NCBI GenBank assembly: GCA_902800255.1
Contig: CADCDV010000097.1
Coordinates: forward strand, 1 to 5,211
Direction: 5' to 3'
Origin: an uncultured Erysipelotrichaceae bacterium
Lineage (GTDB): Bacteria > Bacillota_I > Bacilli_A > RFN20 > CAG-826
DNA: 5,211 bases
The notes beneath the pieces were generated by a model, which was not told where the DNA came from, did not search any database, and saw only the letters and a list, made by a program, of their open reading frames with translations. Positions within the stretch are counted from its first letter, which is position 1; each line of letters starts with the position of its first letter. The position numbers were made by a program, and so were the translations under genes. Of this stretch, positions 1 to 5,211 are shown piece after piece.

Positions 1-165
1 CGCACGCACCTGCGGGACCCCCAGCAGCAATCCCGCAAGCACGCACACAAAAAGGACGGACAGCGCGTCTGCGGCTTTTCGATGGAAACCGAGAACGTGC
101 TGGAAAACTCGCGCGCCAAGCTGCAAAAGAAAAACGCCGACATGCGCCGGCGTTTTGGTTATTAA
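1..165 (+). CDS. Possible 3' end of an unidentified GC-rich gene (partial)
   Basis: The frame starting at position 1 is open for 54 codons to a TAA at 163-165. Its third codon positions are mostly G or C (about three quarters by hand count), as expected for a gene in GC-rich DNA. The product would be a hydrophilic, basic tail rich in Gln, Lys and Arg, ending in MRRRFGY. I do not recognise a family. An in-frame ATG at 82 would give only 27 residues. The other two + frames and one minus frame are also open here, as GC-rich DNA often allows. The minus frame would read as a hydrophobic, signal-peptide-like stretch near positions 1-80, so strand and frame are uncertain. The end of this frame overlaps the hairpin assigned to the opposite-strand gene, which fits convergent genes sharing a terminator. 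Confidence 0.25.
   Translation, partial: RTHLRDPQQQSRKHAHKKDGQRVCGFSMETENVLENSRAKLQKKNADMRRRFGY
125..156 (-). terminator. Rho-independent terminator of the minus-strand membrane gene
   Basis: AAAACGCCG (131-139) and CGGCGTTTT (148-156) form a perfect 9-bp stem around an 8-nt loop. Read on the minus strand, the stem is followed by a T-rich tail, TTTTTCTTTT (134 down to 125). The hairpin begins 18 nt after the stop of the 98-residue minus-strand gene, where a terminator belongs. On the + strand only the four stem Ts follow the hairpin, so termination in that direction would be weaker. Confidence 0.7.
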
Positions 166-174
166 CAAAGTTAA

Positions 175-471
175 TTAGAAGAGCATTACTGTGGCAATAG
201 CGAGAAGAACAAGAGTTAAGTCGAATTTGACTTTCTTGTTTTGGATCGCCGTGATGACATAGAGGACAAACGCACCAGCGTAAACAAGTATCTCAATGAT
301 CGAGATTGCGAGAAGGCCGGCAGCAGTATTGTTCGTTCCAACGCAAAGGGTGATGAAGCTAAGGAACAGGTTCAAAGCCGCACTGACAAGGGCGACGATG
401 AAAGTGACTGTTTCAAGAACACTGCTTTTGTTCTCCTGATTGACTGTTTCGATTTTGTTTTCTTCTTCCAT
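175..471 (-). CDS. Small three-segment membrane protein of unknown function
   Basis: A 98-residue protein. The N-terminal stretch (residues 1-18) is charged and acidic, with MEEENKIE at the start. Hydrophobic segments follow at about 20-44, 50-76 and 83-98, and the last runs to the C-terminus. A short basic loop (QNKKVK, about 77-82) lies between segments two and three, which by the positive-inside rule suggests it faces the cytoplasm. No catalytic or binding motif is visible and I do not recognise the family. The gene looks real because it has a perfect AGGAGG site (positions 480-485) 8 nt before the ATG, a TATAAT-type promoter just upstream, and a hairpin terminator just downstream. It is therefore probably monocistronic and divergent from the threonine operon. 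Nothing in its sequence ties it to amino-acid synthesis. An amino-acid transport or sensing role is only a guess from position. Confidence 0.75.
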   Translation of the reverse strand: MEEENKIETVNQENKSSVLETVTFIVALVSAALNLFLSFITLCVGTNNTAAGLLAISIIEILVYAGAFVLYVITAIQNKKVKFDLTLVLLAIATVMLF

Positions 472-498
472 AAGTGAAACCTCCTAAAGGGCGAACTG

Positions 499-526
499 AT
501 TATAGAAAAACAATATCAATTATTAA
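499..526 (-). promoter_or_regulatory. Promoter of the small membrane protein gene
   Basis: On the minus strand a perfect TATAAT (499-504) is preceded, 16 nt away, by TTAATA (521-526; 4 of 6 matches to TTGACA). The expected start near 492 gives a leader of about 20 nt that includes the AGGAGG site at 480-485. The -10 is convincing and the -35 is weak. Confidence 0.55.
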
Positions 527-575
527 AGCGTTAATCGGCTATATGTAAATATTCTTTTTCTATGCTTTTTCCATA

Positions 576-585
576 AAAGCGCTTT
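576..585. promoter_or_regulatory. AAAGCGCTTT palindrome, possible LacI/CcpA-type operator
   Basis: A perfect 10-bp palindrome with a central CG lies between the two divergent promoters, about 15 bp upstream of the operon -35. The wider site 573-587 resembles the catabolite-responsive element pattern (WTGNAANCGNWNNCW) with two mismatches: A in place of the conserved G at 575, and C at 587. LacI-family operators often have such CG-centred palindromes. No regulator gene is in the window, so the binding protein is unknown and chance cannot be excluded. Confidence 0.3.
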
Positions 586-598
586 CCTTCGTTCAATT

Positions 599-617
599 AT
601 TGAGAATATTTCTCAAT
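599..617. promoter_or_regulatory. 19-bp operator-like palindrome over the operon -35
   Basis: ATTGAGAA (599-606) and TTCTCAAT (610-617) are perfect inverted repeats around a 3-bp TAT centre. The left arm contains the operon -35 hexamer and the right arm lies in the spacer, so a dimeric protein bound here would block RNA polymerase. There is no T tail, and the position upstream of the predicted transcription start argues against a terminator. Its role as operator is inferred from symmetry and position. Confidence 0.5.
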
Positions 618-628
618 GACTACATAAT
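600..628 (+). promoter_or_regulatory. Promoter of the thr operon, probably leaderless
   Basis: TTGAGA (600-605, 5 of 6 to consensus) and CATAAT (623-628, 5 of 6) are separated by the optimal 17 nt. Transcription would start near 634-637, and the thrC ATG is at 637, leaving 0-3 nt of leader. Consistent with this, no Shine-Dalgarno sequence precedes that ATG, while the minus-strand gene, hom, asd and lysC each have a recognisable one. There is no room for a T-box, riboswitch or attenuator in the transcript. Confidence 0.65.
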
Positions 629-636
629 TACTTATC

Positions 637-1734
637 ATGTTTTACTCAACACGCAACGACAAGAAATTCATCAGCGCTTCGGAAGCAATGTTGTTAGGCA
701 TTGCTAGCGATGGCGGACTCTATCTCCCGAAGGAGATTCACTCTCTCGACATCAATGAGTGTCTTGATCTTTCCTATACCGAGCTTGCCTATAAAGTCCT
801 TAGGCCATATCTCGACGATTTCACCGATGAAGAGGTGAAGAATGCGATTGAGAAAGCTTATGGAAACAAGAACTTCCCTGGGAAGATAATCGGCCTCAAA
901 CATATCGAAGGTAAATCCTTCTTAGAGCTTTTCCATGGACCGACACTTACCTTCAAAGACATGGCTCTTTCTCTTCTTCCTCATCTCATGGAAGTCGCGC
1001 TTAAGAAACATGGCCAAAAGAAGCTCCATATCTTAACTGCCACAAGCGGAGATACCGGAAGCGCAGTACTTAGTGCTTTCAGAGCTCTCCCTTCTGTCGA
1101 AGTAAGCGTCCTCTACCCTAATGGAGGAATCTCTTATGTTCAGGAGAGACAGATGCTTTCTTTCTCTTCTTCGACTGCTAGGGCGTACGCCCTTAAAGAT
1201 GGCAACTTCGATGATTGCCAAACCTTAATCAAGAAGACGATGCTTGAAGGAACCAAGGAAGACGCTTTCTCTAGCGCCAATTCCATCAACCCATTCCGTC
1301 TCCTTCCACAGATCGTTTATTACTTCGCTGCCTATATTGGTCTTGTCAAAGAAGAGAAGATCAAACTAGGCGAAAAGATCGATGCGATTGTCCCAACAGG
1401 TAACTTTGGTGACGTTTTTGCTGGGTATTTAGCAAAAATGATGGGTTGTCCAATCGATAAACTCGTCATCGCTTCAAACCCAAATAGAATCCTTCCTGAC
1501 TTCCTTGAGACAGGTAAATATGACCTTCGCGAAAGAGATCTCCTTAAGACCTCTTCCCCATCGATGGACATCCTTATCTCAAGCAACCTTGAAAGACTTC
1601 TTTATCTTTCTTGCAAATCAAGTTCGACCACCAAGAAATGGATGGAAGAACTTAAGGCCAACAAGATCTTCGAAGCAGACAAGAAGACCATGAAGGCCAT
1701 CAAAGAGAACTTCGAAGCCTACTGCGTTCTATGA
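637..1734 (+). CDS. thrC: Threonine synthase, frame broken before the C-terminal part
   Basis: PLP-dependent cytoplasmic enzyme that converts O-phosphohomoserine to threonine and phosphate, the last step of threonine synthesis. The N-terminus MFYSTRND and the SDGGLYLP segment (residues 24-31) are typical of the long (about 450-500 residue) bacterial/fungal-type threonine synthases. The PLP lysine is K107 in FHGPTLTFKDMA. TATSGDTGSA (134-143) and VPTGNFGDVFAGY (252-264) form the cofactor and phosphate-binding loops, and NSINPFRLLPQ (215-225) is also conserved. The start is firm: an in-frame TAA at 625-627 excludes anything upstream, and the next ATG (residue 18) would cut conserved sequence. 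The ORF ends at residue 365 with AYCVL and TGA, well short of the family length. The missing C-terminal portion, including the conserved YLIDPHTSVA, is encoded just downstream in the +1 frame. As read, the product is truncated and probably inactive. First gene of the operon; no Shine-Dalgarno. Confidence 0.9.
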   Translation: MFYSTRNDKKFISASEAMLLGIASDGGLYLPKEIHSLDINECLDLSYTELAYKVLRPYLDDFTDEEVKNAIEKAYGNKNFPGKIIGLKHIEGKSFLELFHGPTLTFKDMALSLLPHLMEVALKKHGQKKLHILTATSGDTGSAVLSAFRALPSVEVSVLYPNGGISYVQERQMLSFSSSTARAYALKDGNFDDCQTLIKKTMLEGTKEDAFSSANSINPFRLLPQIVYYFAAYIGLVKEEKIKLGEKIDAIVPTGNFGDVFAGYLAKMMGCPIDKLVIASNPNRILPDFLETGKYDLRERDLLKTSSPSMDILISSNLERLLYLSCKSSSTTKKWMEELKANKIFEADKKTMKAIKENFEAYCVL

Positions 1735-2011
1735 CAAAGAGAAATACCTCATCGACCCACATACCTCTGTCGCTTATGAAGCTTCGTTCAAGAGAGAGAC
1801 CAAGAATCTCACTCTTATCGTCTCCACTGCGTCACCTCTTAAGTTCCCTGACACAATCTGCCATTCCTTTAAGAGAGGATACAAAGATCAAAGAGACGCA
1901 TTATCCATTCTTGAGAATGAATATAACGTTCCTCTCCCACCTCAGTTAAGGAATGTCCTTGAGAATAAGACACCTCGTTTCCTTATCTCTAGTGAGAGAT
2001 TTCACAAGAGA
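1721..2011 (+). pseudogene. thrC: Displaced C-terminal part of threonine synthase (+1 frame)
   Basis: About 97 codons read in the frame one base ahead of the upstream thrC ORF, from the break to the Met codon of thrB. It encodes YLIDPHTSVA (codons 1745-1774), then STASPLKFPDTI and VPLPPQL, which match the usual end of threonine synthase: the LIDPHTAV motif, the A-x-P-x-KFP motif and a final Pro-rich segment. It has no start codon or ribosome binding site of its own, so it is the rest of thrC and not a separate gene. The frame is open from 1694 and has no stop before 2906, so it passes directly into thrB. Either a 1-nt insertion or a deletion of 3n+2 nt explains the break. From memory of the family, roughly 10-15 residues (an acidic DEET-type segment) normally sit between the NFEAY region and the FYDKEKYLID region, which favours a small deletion. 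Confidence 0.8.
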
Positions 2012-2908
2012 ATGCTTAAGGAACCTGCTTACAAGGTCCTTGCCCCTGCCACGAGCGCAAACCTCGGCCCAGGATTCGATGTCTTAGGCGTCGCTCTCTC
2101 AATCAATAACGAATTCCTTTTCAAGAAGAGCAGCAAAGACTCCTTAAAGGGCTTCTCTTTTAAAGGAGAGAATCTTGTCTCTAAGGCCTACAAAGAATAC
2201 TTCAAACACTTTAACGTCTCATATGTTCCTGCTGAGATCACTCAGGTCAGGCAGTCCATTCCTCTTTCAAGAGGTTTGGGTAGCAGCGCTTCTGCAATCG
2301 TCGCTGGCTTATTAGGCGCGAACTCAATCTGTAATGAGCTTCATACAAAAGAAGAGCTTCTCGAAATCGCTAACAAGATGGAAGGACATCCTGATAATGT
2401 CGCTCCATGTCTTCTTGGTGGTTTGTGTGAATCACATGTCAAAGATGGAAAAGTCACTGTTACGAAGCATGATATTAATCCATCGCTCAAAGCACTTCTC
2501 TTTATCCCAGAACAAAGAGTGAGCACCGAAGAAGCCCGTGCCATCCTCCCTAAGGACTATGAGGTCGATATCAATAAGTTCCAGAAAGAAAGGATTCCTC
2601 TTTTGATGGAGGCCTTCAAAGAAGGAGACCTTAAGAAGATTAACGAAGCCTTGGAAGATTATATCCATGTCCCATATAGAGCGAGGCTCATCGATGATTA
2701 TTGGTTAGTCGAAAAAGCCTGCGCCAAGATCGGTCTTCCAATGACCATCTCCGGAAGCGGATCAACCCTCATCATCTTCTACAAAGATAACGAGCAGGCT
2801 AACGCTTTAATCACAAGTGTCCAGCTCAAGAAAACCAAGCACCCATATAGATTCGTTGAAGCCTCTTTCAACAAGTGTTTGGCTCTCTACAAAAAGAAAG
2901 GCGAATAA
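2012..2908 (+). CDS. thrB: Homoserine kinase (GHMP family), in frame with the thrC tail
   Basis: Phosphorylates homoserine with ATP to give O-phosphohomoserine, the substrate of threonine synthase. From the ATG at 2012 it is 298 residues, normal for the family. GHMP motifs are all present: APATSANLGPGFDVLG (residues 11-26), the ATP loop PLSRGLGSSASA (84-95), EGHPDNVAP (124-132), IHVPYRARL (218-226), and the C-terminal glycine motif TISGSGSTL (245-253). The start is ambiguous. The ATG is only weakly supported, with a GAGAG 13 nt upstream, and there is no stop codon between the thrC tail and this ORF. The enzyme may therefore be the C-terminal half of a ThrC-ThrB fusion. If thrC is truly broken, ThrB would need independent initiation at 2012. 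The 1-nt gap to hom implies translational coupling. Confidence 0.92.
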   Translation: MLKEPAYKVLAPATSANLGPGFDVLGVALSINNEFLFKKSSKDSLKGFSFKGENLVSKAYKEYFKHFNVSYVPAEITQVRQSIPLSRGLGSSASAIVAGLLGANSICNELHTKEELLEIANKMEGHPDNVAPCLLGGLCESHVKDGKVTVTKHDINPSLKALLFIPEQRVSTEEARAILPKDYEVDINKFQKERIPLLMEAFKEGDLKKINEALEDYIHVPYRARLIDDYWLVEKACAKIGLPMTISGSGSTLIIFYKDNEQANALITSVQLKKTKHPYRFVEASFNKCLALYKKKGE

Positions 2909-2909
2909 G

Positions 2910-3986
2910 ATGAATATTGCTATTCTTGGATACGGCACAGTCGGACAAGGCGTGGATGAAATCATCTGCAAATCCCGCTCCGATTTGAAAGTTACACGTG
3001 TTTTTGACCTTCCTACGAAGAAAGATATCCTCAAAGAGAGATTCTCTAGCGTCGAGGAAATCGTCGCCGACAAAGACATCGACATCGTCGTCGAATGCAT
3101 GGGTGGAGACCTTATCCCTCATCTTGCCATTCTCTCTTCTCTTCAAAACGGGAAGCACGTCGTCACAAGCAACAAAGAAACCGTCTCCAAGCATTTAGAC
3201 GAATATCTTGAAGCCGCCAAAAAGAACAAAGTCACCTTCCAATACGAAGCCGCTGTTATGGGAGGCGTTCCTTTAATCGCTCCTCTTACCACCACATCAT
3301 CCTTTGATGAGCTTATCTCTTTCGATGGCATCCTTAACGGAACCTGCAACTTCATCCTCTCAAACATGGATATGCTTGGTGAGGATTACGAAAAGATCCT
3401 TAAGGAAGCCCAGGACAAAGGATTCGCCGAAAGAGATCCTTCTGCCGATGTCCTTGGCATCGATACAAAGAGAAAGATCGCGATCATCGCTTCTACATGT
3501 TTCAAAGAAACATTCGATCCAGAAGAGATTCCTTGCTATGGAATCGATGGAATCACTAAGAAAATCATCGAAGAAGCCAAGAAAGAAGATAAGACCATTA
3601 GACTCTTAGGACATATCTCTAAAGAGAAGGATGGATATTCTTTATATGTCTCCCCTGCTTTCGTGAAGAAAGACAGCGTCTTTGGGGGAACCCTTATGGA
3701 GCTTAATGCTGCGACAGCATCATTCAAGAACAATGGCGTTCTTTCCTTCAAAGGACCTGGAGCAGGAAGATATCCAACCGCTTCCGCGATCATCCAGGAC
3801 ATCGAGAGAATCGTCCATGGATATAAGATGCAGTTAGAAGGCTTAGATAAGAAAGCCAAGATACTCGATAGACTTGAGGGCACTTTCGTCTGCTACGAAA
3901 AAGAAAGTGAAGCCAAAGTCGTTTTAACTAACCCAATTGCCAATGACCTCAAAGGGTATAAGGCTGTCATAAAGGAGATTAAATAA
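2910..3986 (+). CDS. hom: Homoserine dehydrogenase, short form without a clear ACT domain
   Basis: Reduces aspartate semialdehyde to homoserine with NAD(P)H. The start at 2910 gives MNIAILGYGTVGQG, placing the Rossmann GxGxxG (residues 7-12) at the very N-terminus as is standard. AAAGG lies 8 nt upstream, inside the end of thrB. An ATG at 2817 in the same frame would add 31 residues read out of frame through thrB and is rejected. Further motifs: TSNKE (87-91, conserved Lys), EAAVMGGVPLI (113-123), ILNGTCNFIL (141-150), FAERDPSADVLGIDTKRK (172-189, with the conserved Asp185 and Lys189), and GPGAGRYPTASAII (282-295). The protein has 358 residues, shorter than the usual roughly 430 in Bacillota. 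The last 50 or so residues show no recognisable KPGVLA-type ACT signature, so allosteric feedback by threonine through an ACT domain is doubtful. Confidence 0.93.
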   Translation: MNIAILGYGTVGQGVDEIICKSRSDLKVTRVFDLPTKKDILKERFSSVEEIVADKDIDIVVECMGGDLIPHLAILSSLQNGKHVVTSNKETVSKHLDEYLEAAKKNKVTFQYEAAVMGGVPLIAPLTTTSSFDELISFDGILNGTCNFILSNMDMLGEDYEKILKEAQDKGFAERDPSADVLGIDTKRKIAIIASTCFKETFDPEEIPCYGIDGITKKIIEEAKKEDKTIRLLGHISKEKDGYSLYVSPAFVKKDSVFGGTLMELNAATASFKNNGVLSFKGPGAGRYPTASAIIQDIERIVHGYKMQLEGLDKKAKILDRLEGTFVCYEKESEAKVVLTNPIANDLKGYKAVIKEIK

Positions 3987-3987
3987 T

Positions 3988-5007
3988 ATGCAGAAGTACA
4001 ATTTCGCCGTTGTCGGTGCCTCTGGTTTAGTAGGCAGAACATTCCTCAAAGTCATGGAGGAATATGACCTTCCAGTTGGAGAGCTTAGGCTCTTCGCTTC
4101 CGAAAAAAGCGCTGGCAAAACCATGTTATTTAAAGGAAAGGAGTATCCTCTTGAGGTTCTCAAGAAGGGTTGCTTCCTTGAAACCGATTACGCTTTATTC
4201 TCCGCTGGCGGATCCGTCTCCAAAGAATGGGGACCAATTGCTGAGCAAGAAGGCGCTTTAGTCGTCGACAACAGCTCAACTTGGAGAATGGATGAGTCCT
4301 GCGCCCTTGTTGTTCCTGAGATCAACATCGATGACATTAAGTCCAAACGTAGACTTGTCGCCAATCCAAACTGCTCCACCATTCAAAGTGTTCTTGCCTT
4401 AAAGCCTCTTGAGGACGCTTTCAAAATCACCCGTATCAACTACTCCACATATCAAGCTGTCTCTGGCTCTGGCAAGAAAGGCCTTAACGATTGGGAAGGC
4501 GCTGAAAAAGGACAGCCAACCGGTTTCTACCCATATGATATCTCCCGTACCTGCATCCCTGAGATCGATGTCTTCTTCGATGATGGATATTCCAAAGAAG
4601 AGAAGAAGATGATTGAGGAGACTAGAAAGATTCTCCATCGCCCAGATTTAAGAATCTCCGCGACCTGCATCAGAGTTCCAGTTCCTGTCGCCCATGGCGT
4701 CATGATGGAAGTCGAATTCGAGAAACCTGTCACTCCAGAAGAAGCGAGAAAGGTTTTAGCCGCTTACCCAGGCATCAAAGTCTTAGATGATCCAAAGAAC
4801 CATATCTATCCTGTCTCCACTGTCGCTGTCGGAAACGACTATGTCTATGTCGGAAGAATCAGGAAAGACACCTCTGTCGATAATGGCTTGCTCATCTACT
4901 GCGTTGCCGATAACGTCAGAAAAGGCGCAGCGAGCAATGCTGTCCAGATCGTTAAGAAGCTCATCGAAGAACACGAAGAGCTTATTGCTTATAACAAGAA
5001 CAAATAA
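3988..5007 (+). CDS. asd: Aspartate-semialdehyde dehydrogenase
   Basis: Reduces aspartyl phosphate to aspartate semialdehyde with NADPH, the branch-point intermediate for threonine, methionine and lysine. Length 339 residues, normal. Visible motifs are the nucleotide-binding GASGLVG (10-16), SAGGSVSKEW (72-81), VDNSSTWRM (93-101), NPNCST (126-131) carrying the catalytic Cys129, QAVSGSGKKG (156-165), RVPVPVAHG (229-237) with substrate Arg229 and catalytic His236, and the C-terminal NVRKGAASNAVQI (309-321). The start is supported by AGGAG (3973-3977) 10 nt upstream, at the end of hom, and by the immediate match of the N-terminus to the family. It follows hom by one base, so the two are probably translated together. 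Confidence 0.96.
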   Translation: MQKYNFAVVGASGLVGRTFLKVMEEYDLPVGELRLFASEKSAGKTMLFKGKEYPLEVLKKGCFLETDYALFSAGGSVSKEWGPIAEQEGALVVDNSSTWRMDESCALVVPEINIDDIKSKRRLVANPNCSTIQSVLALKPLEDAFKITRINYSTYQAVSGSGKKGLNDWEGAEKGQPTGFYPYDISRTCIPEIDVFFDDGYSKEEKKMIEETRKILHRPDLRISATCIRVPVPVAHGVMMEVEFEKPVTPEEARKVLAAYPGIKVLDDPKNHIYPVSTVAVGNDYVYVGRIRKDTSVDNGLLIYCVADNVRKGAASNAVQIVKKLIEEHEELIAYNKNK

Positions 5008-5018
5008 GGAGAGGAATG

Positions 5019-5211
5019 ATGCTTAAAGTTTGCAAATTCGGTGGCTCATCCCTTAGTGACGCCAAACACTTCAAGCAAGTGAAAGCCATTATCGAAGCGG
5101 ACCCTGACCGTAAGTGCGTCATCGTCTCCGCTCCAGGAAAAGGCGAAGGTGAGCATGACAAGATCACTGATCTTCTTTACCTTTGCTTCCAGCACCGCAA
5201 ATACCACGTCG
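5019..5211 (+). CDS. lysC: Aspartate kinase, N-terminal part (runs off the window)
   Basis: Catalyses the first committed step of the pathway, phosphorylation of aspartate by ATP. The 64 residues present start MLKVCKFGGSSLSDA, the classic KFGGSS nucleotide-binding signature of the amino-acid kinase family. IVSAPGKGEGEHDKITDLLY (34-53) follows and corresponds to the conserved VSAPGK-x-KVTDLLY segment. Two adjacent in-frame ATGs occur at 5016 and 5019. AGGAG at 5007-5011 is 7 nt from the second and only 4 nt from the first, so 5019 is preferred. It follows asd by 11 nt and is the last operon gene visible. C-terminal ACT domains and any Hom fusion lie outside the window, so isozyme type and feedback class cannot be judged. 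The symbol lysC is given for the family. Confidence 0.93.
   Translation, partial: MLKVCKFGGSSLSDAKHFKQVKAIIEADPDRKCVIVSAPGKGEGEHDKITDLLYLCFQHRKYHV

Noticed and set aside
1..80. Signal-peptide-like hydrophobic reading on the minus strand (LSVLFVCVLAGLLLG)
   Set aside because: No convincing start codon or ribosome site precedes it, it lies beyond the terminator of the upstream minus gene, and a hydrophobic reading opposite a hydrophilic frame is expected by chance.
241..477. 78-residue + strand ORF opposite the small membrane gene
   Set aside because: It is highly charged and low in complexity, has no ribosome site, and is the complement of a well-supported minus-strand gene.
486..636. Search for a T-box, riboswitch or attenuator ahead of the operon
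   Set aside because: The promoter lies immediately before the thrC ATG, no terminator hairpin with a T tail is present on the + strand, and no T-box sequence is visible.
1729..1735. CTATGAC at the thrC stop resembles the CTTTGAC +1 frameshift site of the release factor 2 gene, and the shift direction is right
   Set aside because: The AGGGGG-like stimulator is absent upstream, CUA to UAU re-pairing would be poor, and residues seem to be missing at the junction. A mutation or sequence error is simpler than programmed frameshifting.
1731..1949. ATGA overlap where a 72-codon ORF starts at the thrC stop
   Set aside because: Its frame is neither the thrC nor the thrB frame, its product is Ser/Arg/Leu-rich shadow sequence, and the conserved threonine synthase tail lies in the other frame over the same bases.
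2817..2909. Upstream start extending homoserine dehydrogenase by 31 residues
   Set aside because: It overlaps the thrB end in another frame, and the conserved Rossmann N-terminus begins exactly at the ATG at 2910 with a ribosome site before it.

Overview
This window carries most of an aspartate-family amino-acid operon on the + strand, in the order threonine synthase (thrC), homoserine kinase (thrB), homoserine dehydrogenase (hom), aspartate-semialdehyde dehydrogenase (asd) and aspartate kinase (lysC-type, cut by the window end). Moderate-to-low GC, frequent AGA arginine codons, TGG for all tryptophans I checked, strong AGGAGG-type ribosome binding sites and very tight gene packing suggest a Bacillota-like bacterium using the standard code. 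This assignment is an inference from style, not from a marker gene.

Layout: (1) Positions 1-156 are GC-rich (about 61% over 1-150 by hand count), unlike the rest. The stretch is open in several frames; the most plausible coding reading is the C-terminal end of a + strand gene stopping at 165. (2) A hairpin with a T-rich tail (125-156) reads as the terminator of a minus-strand gene for a 98-residue membrane protein (175-471), which has its own AGGAGG site and a TATAAT promoter. (3) A 151-bp divergent region (486-636) holds two palindromes and a good sigma-A-type promoter for the operon. Its -10 lies so close to the thrC ATG that the mRNA should be leaderless or nearly so, and a 19-bp operator-like palindrome covers the -35. 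(4) The operon, 637 to the window end.

Together the genes cover the route from aspartate to threonine: LysC makes aspartyl phosphate, Asd makes aspartate semialdehyde, Hom makes homoserine, ThrB makes O-phosphohomoserine and ThrC makes threonine. The order in the operon is the exact reverse of the order of reactions. Intergenic gaps are 1 nt (thrB-hom), 1 nt (hom-asd) and 11 nt (asd-lysC).

Two linked oddities stand out. The thrC frame breaks near 1720-1734: the conserved C-terminal third of threonine synthase continues in the +1 frame. That +1 frame then runs without a stop straight into thrB. If the break were repaired, thrC and thrB would form one bifunctional polypeptide of about 756 residues (more if a short deletion caused the break). 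I found no phage, CRISPR, insertion-sequence or RNA-gene signal, and no clearly new type of system. The novelty is in the thrC-thrB architecture and the leaderless, palindrome-covered promoter.
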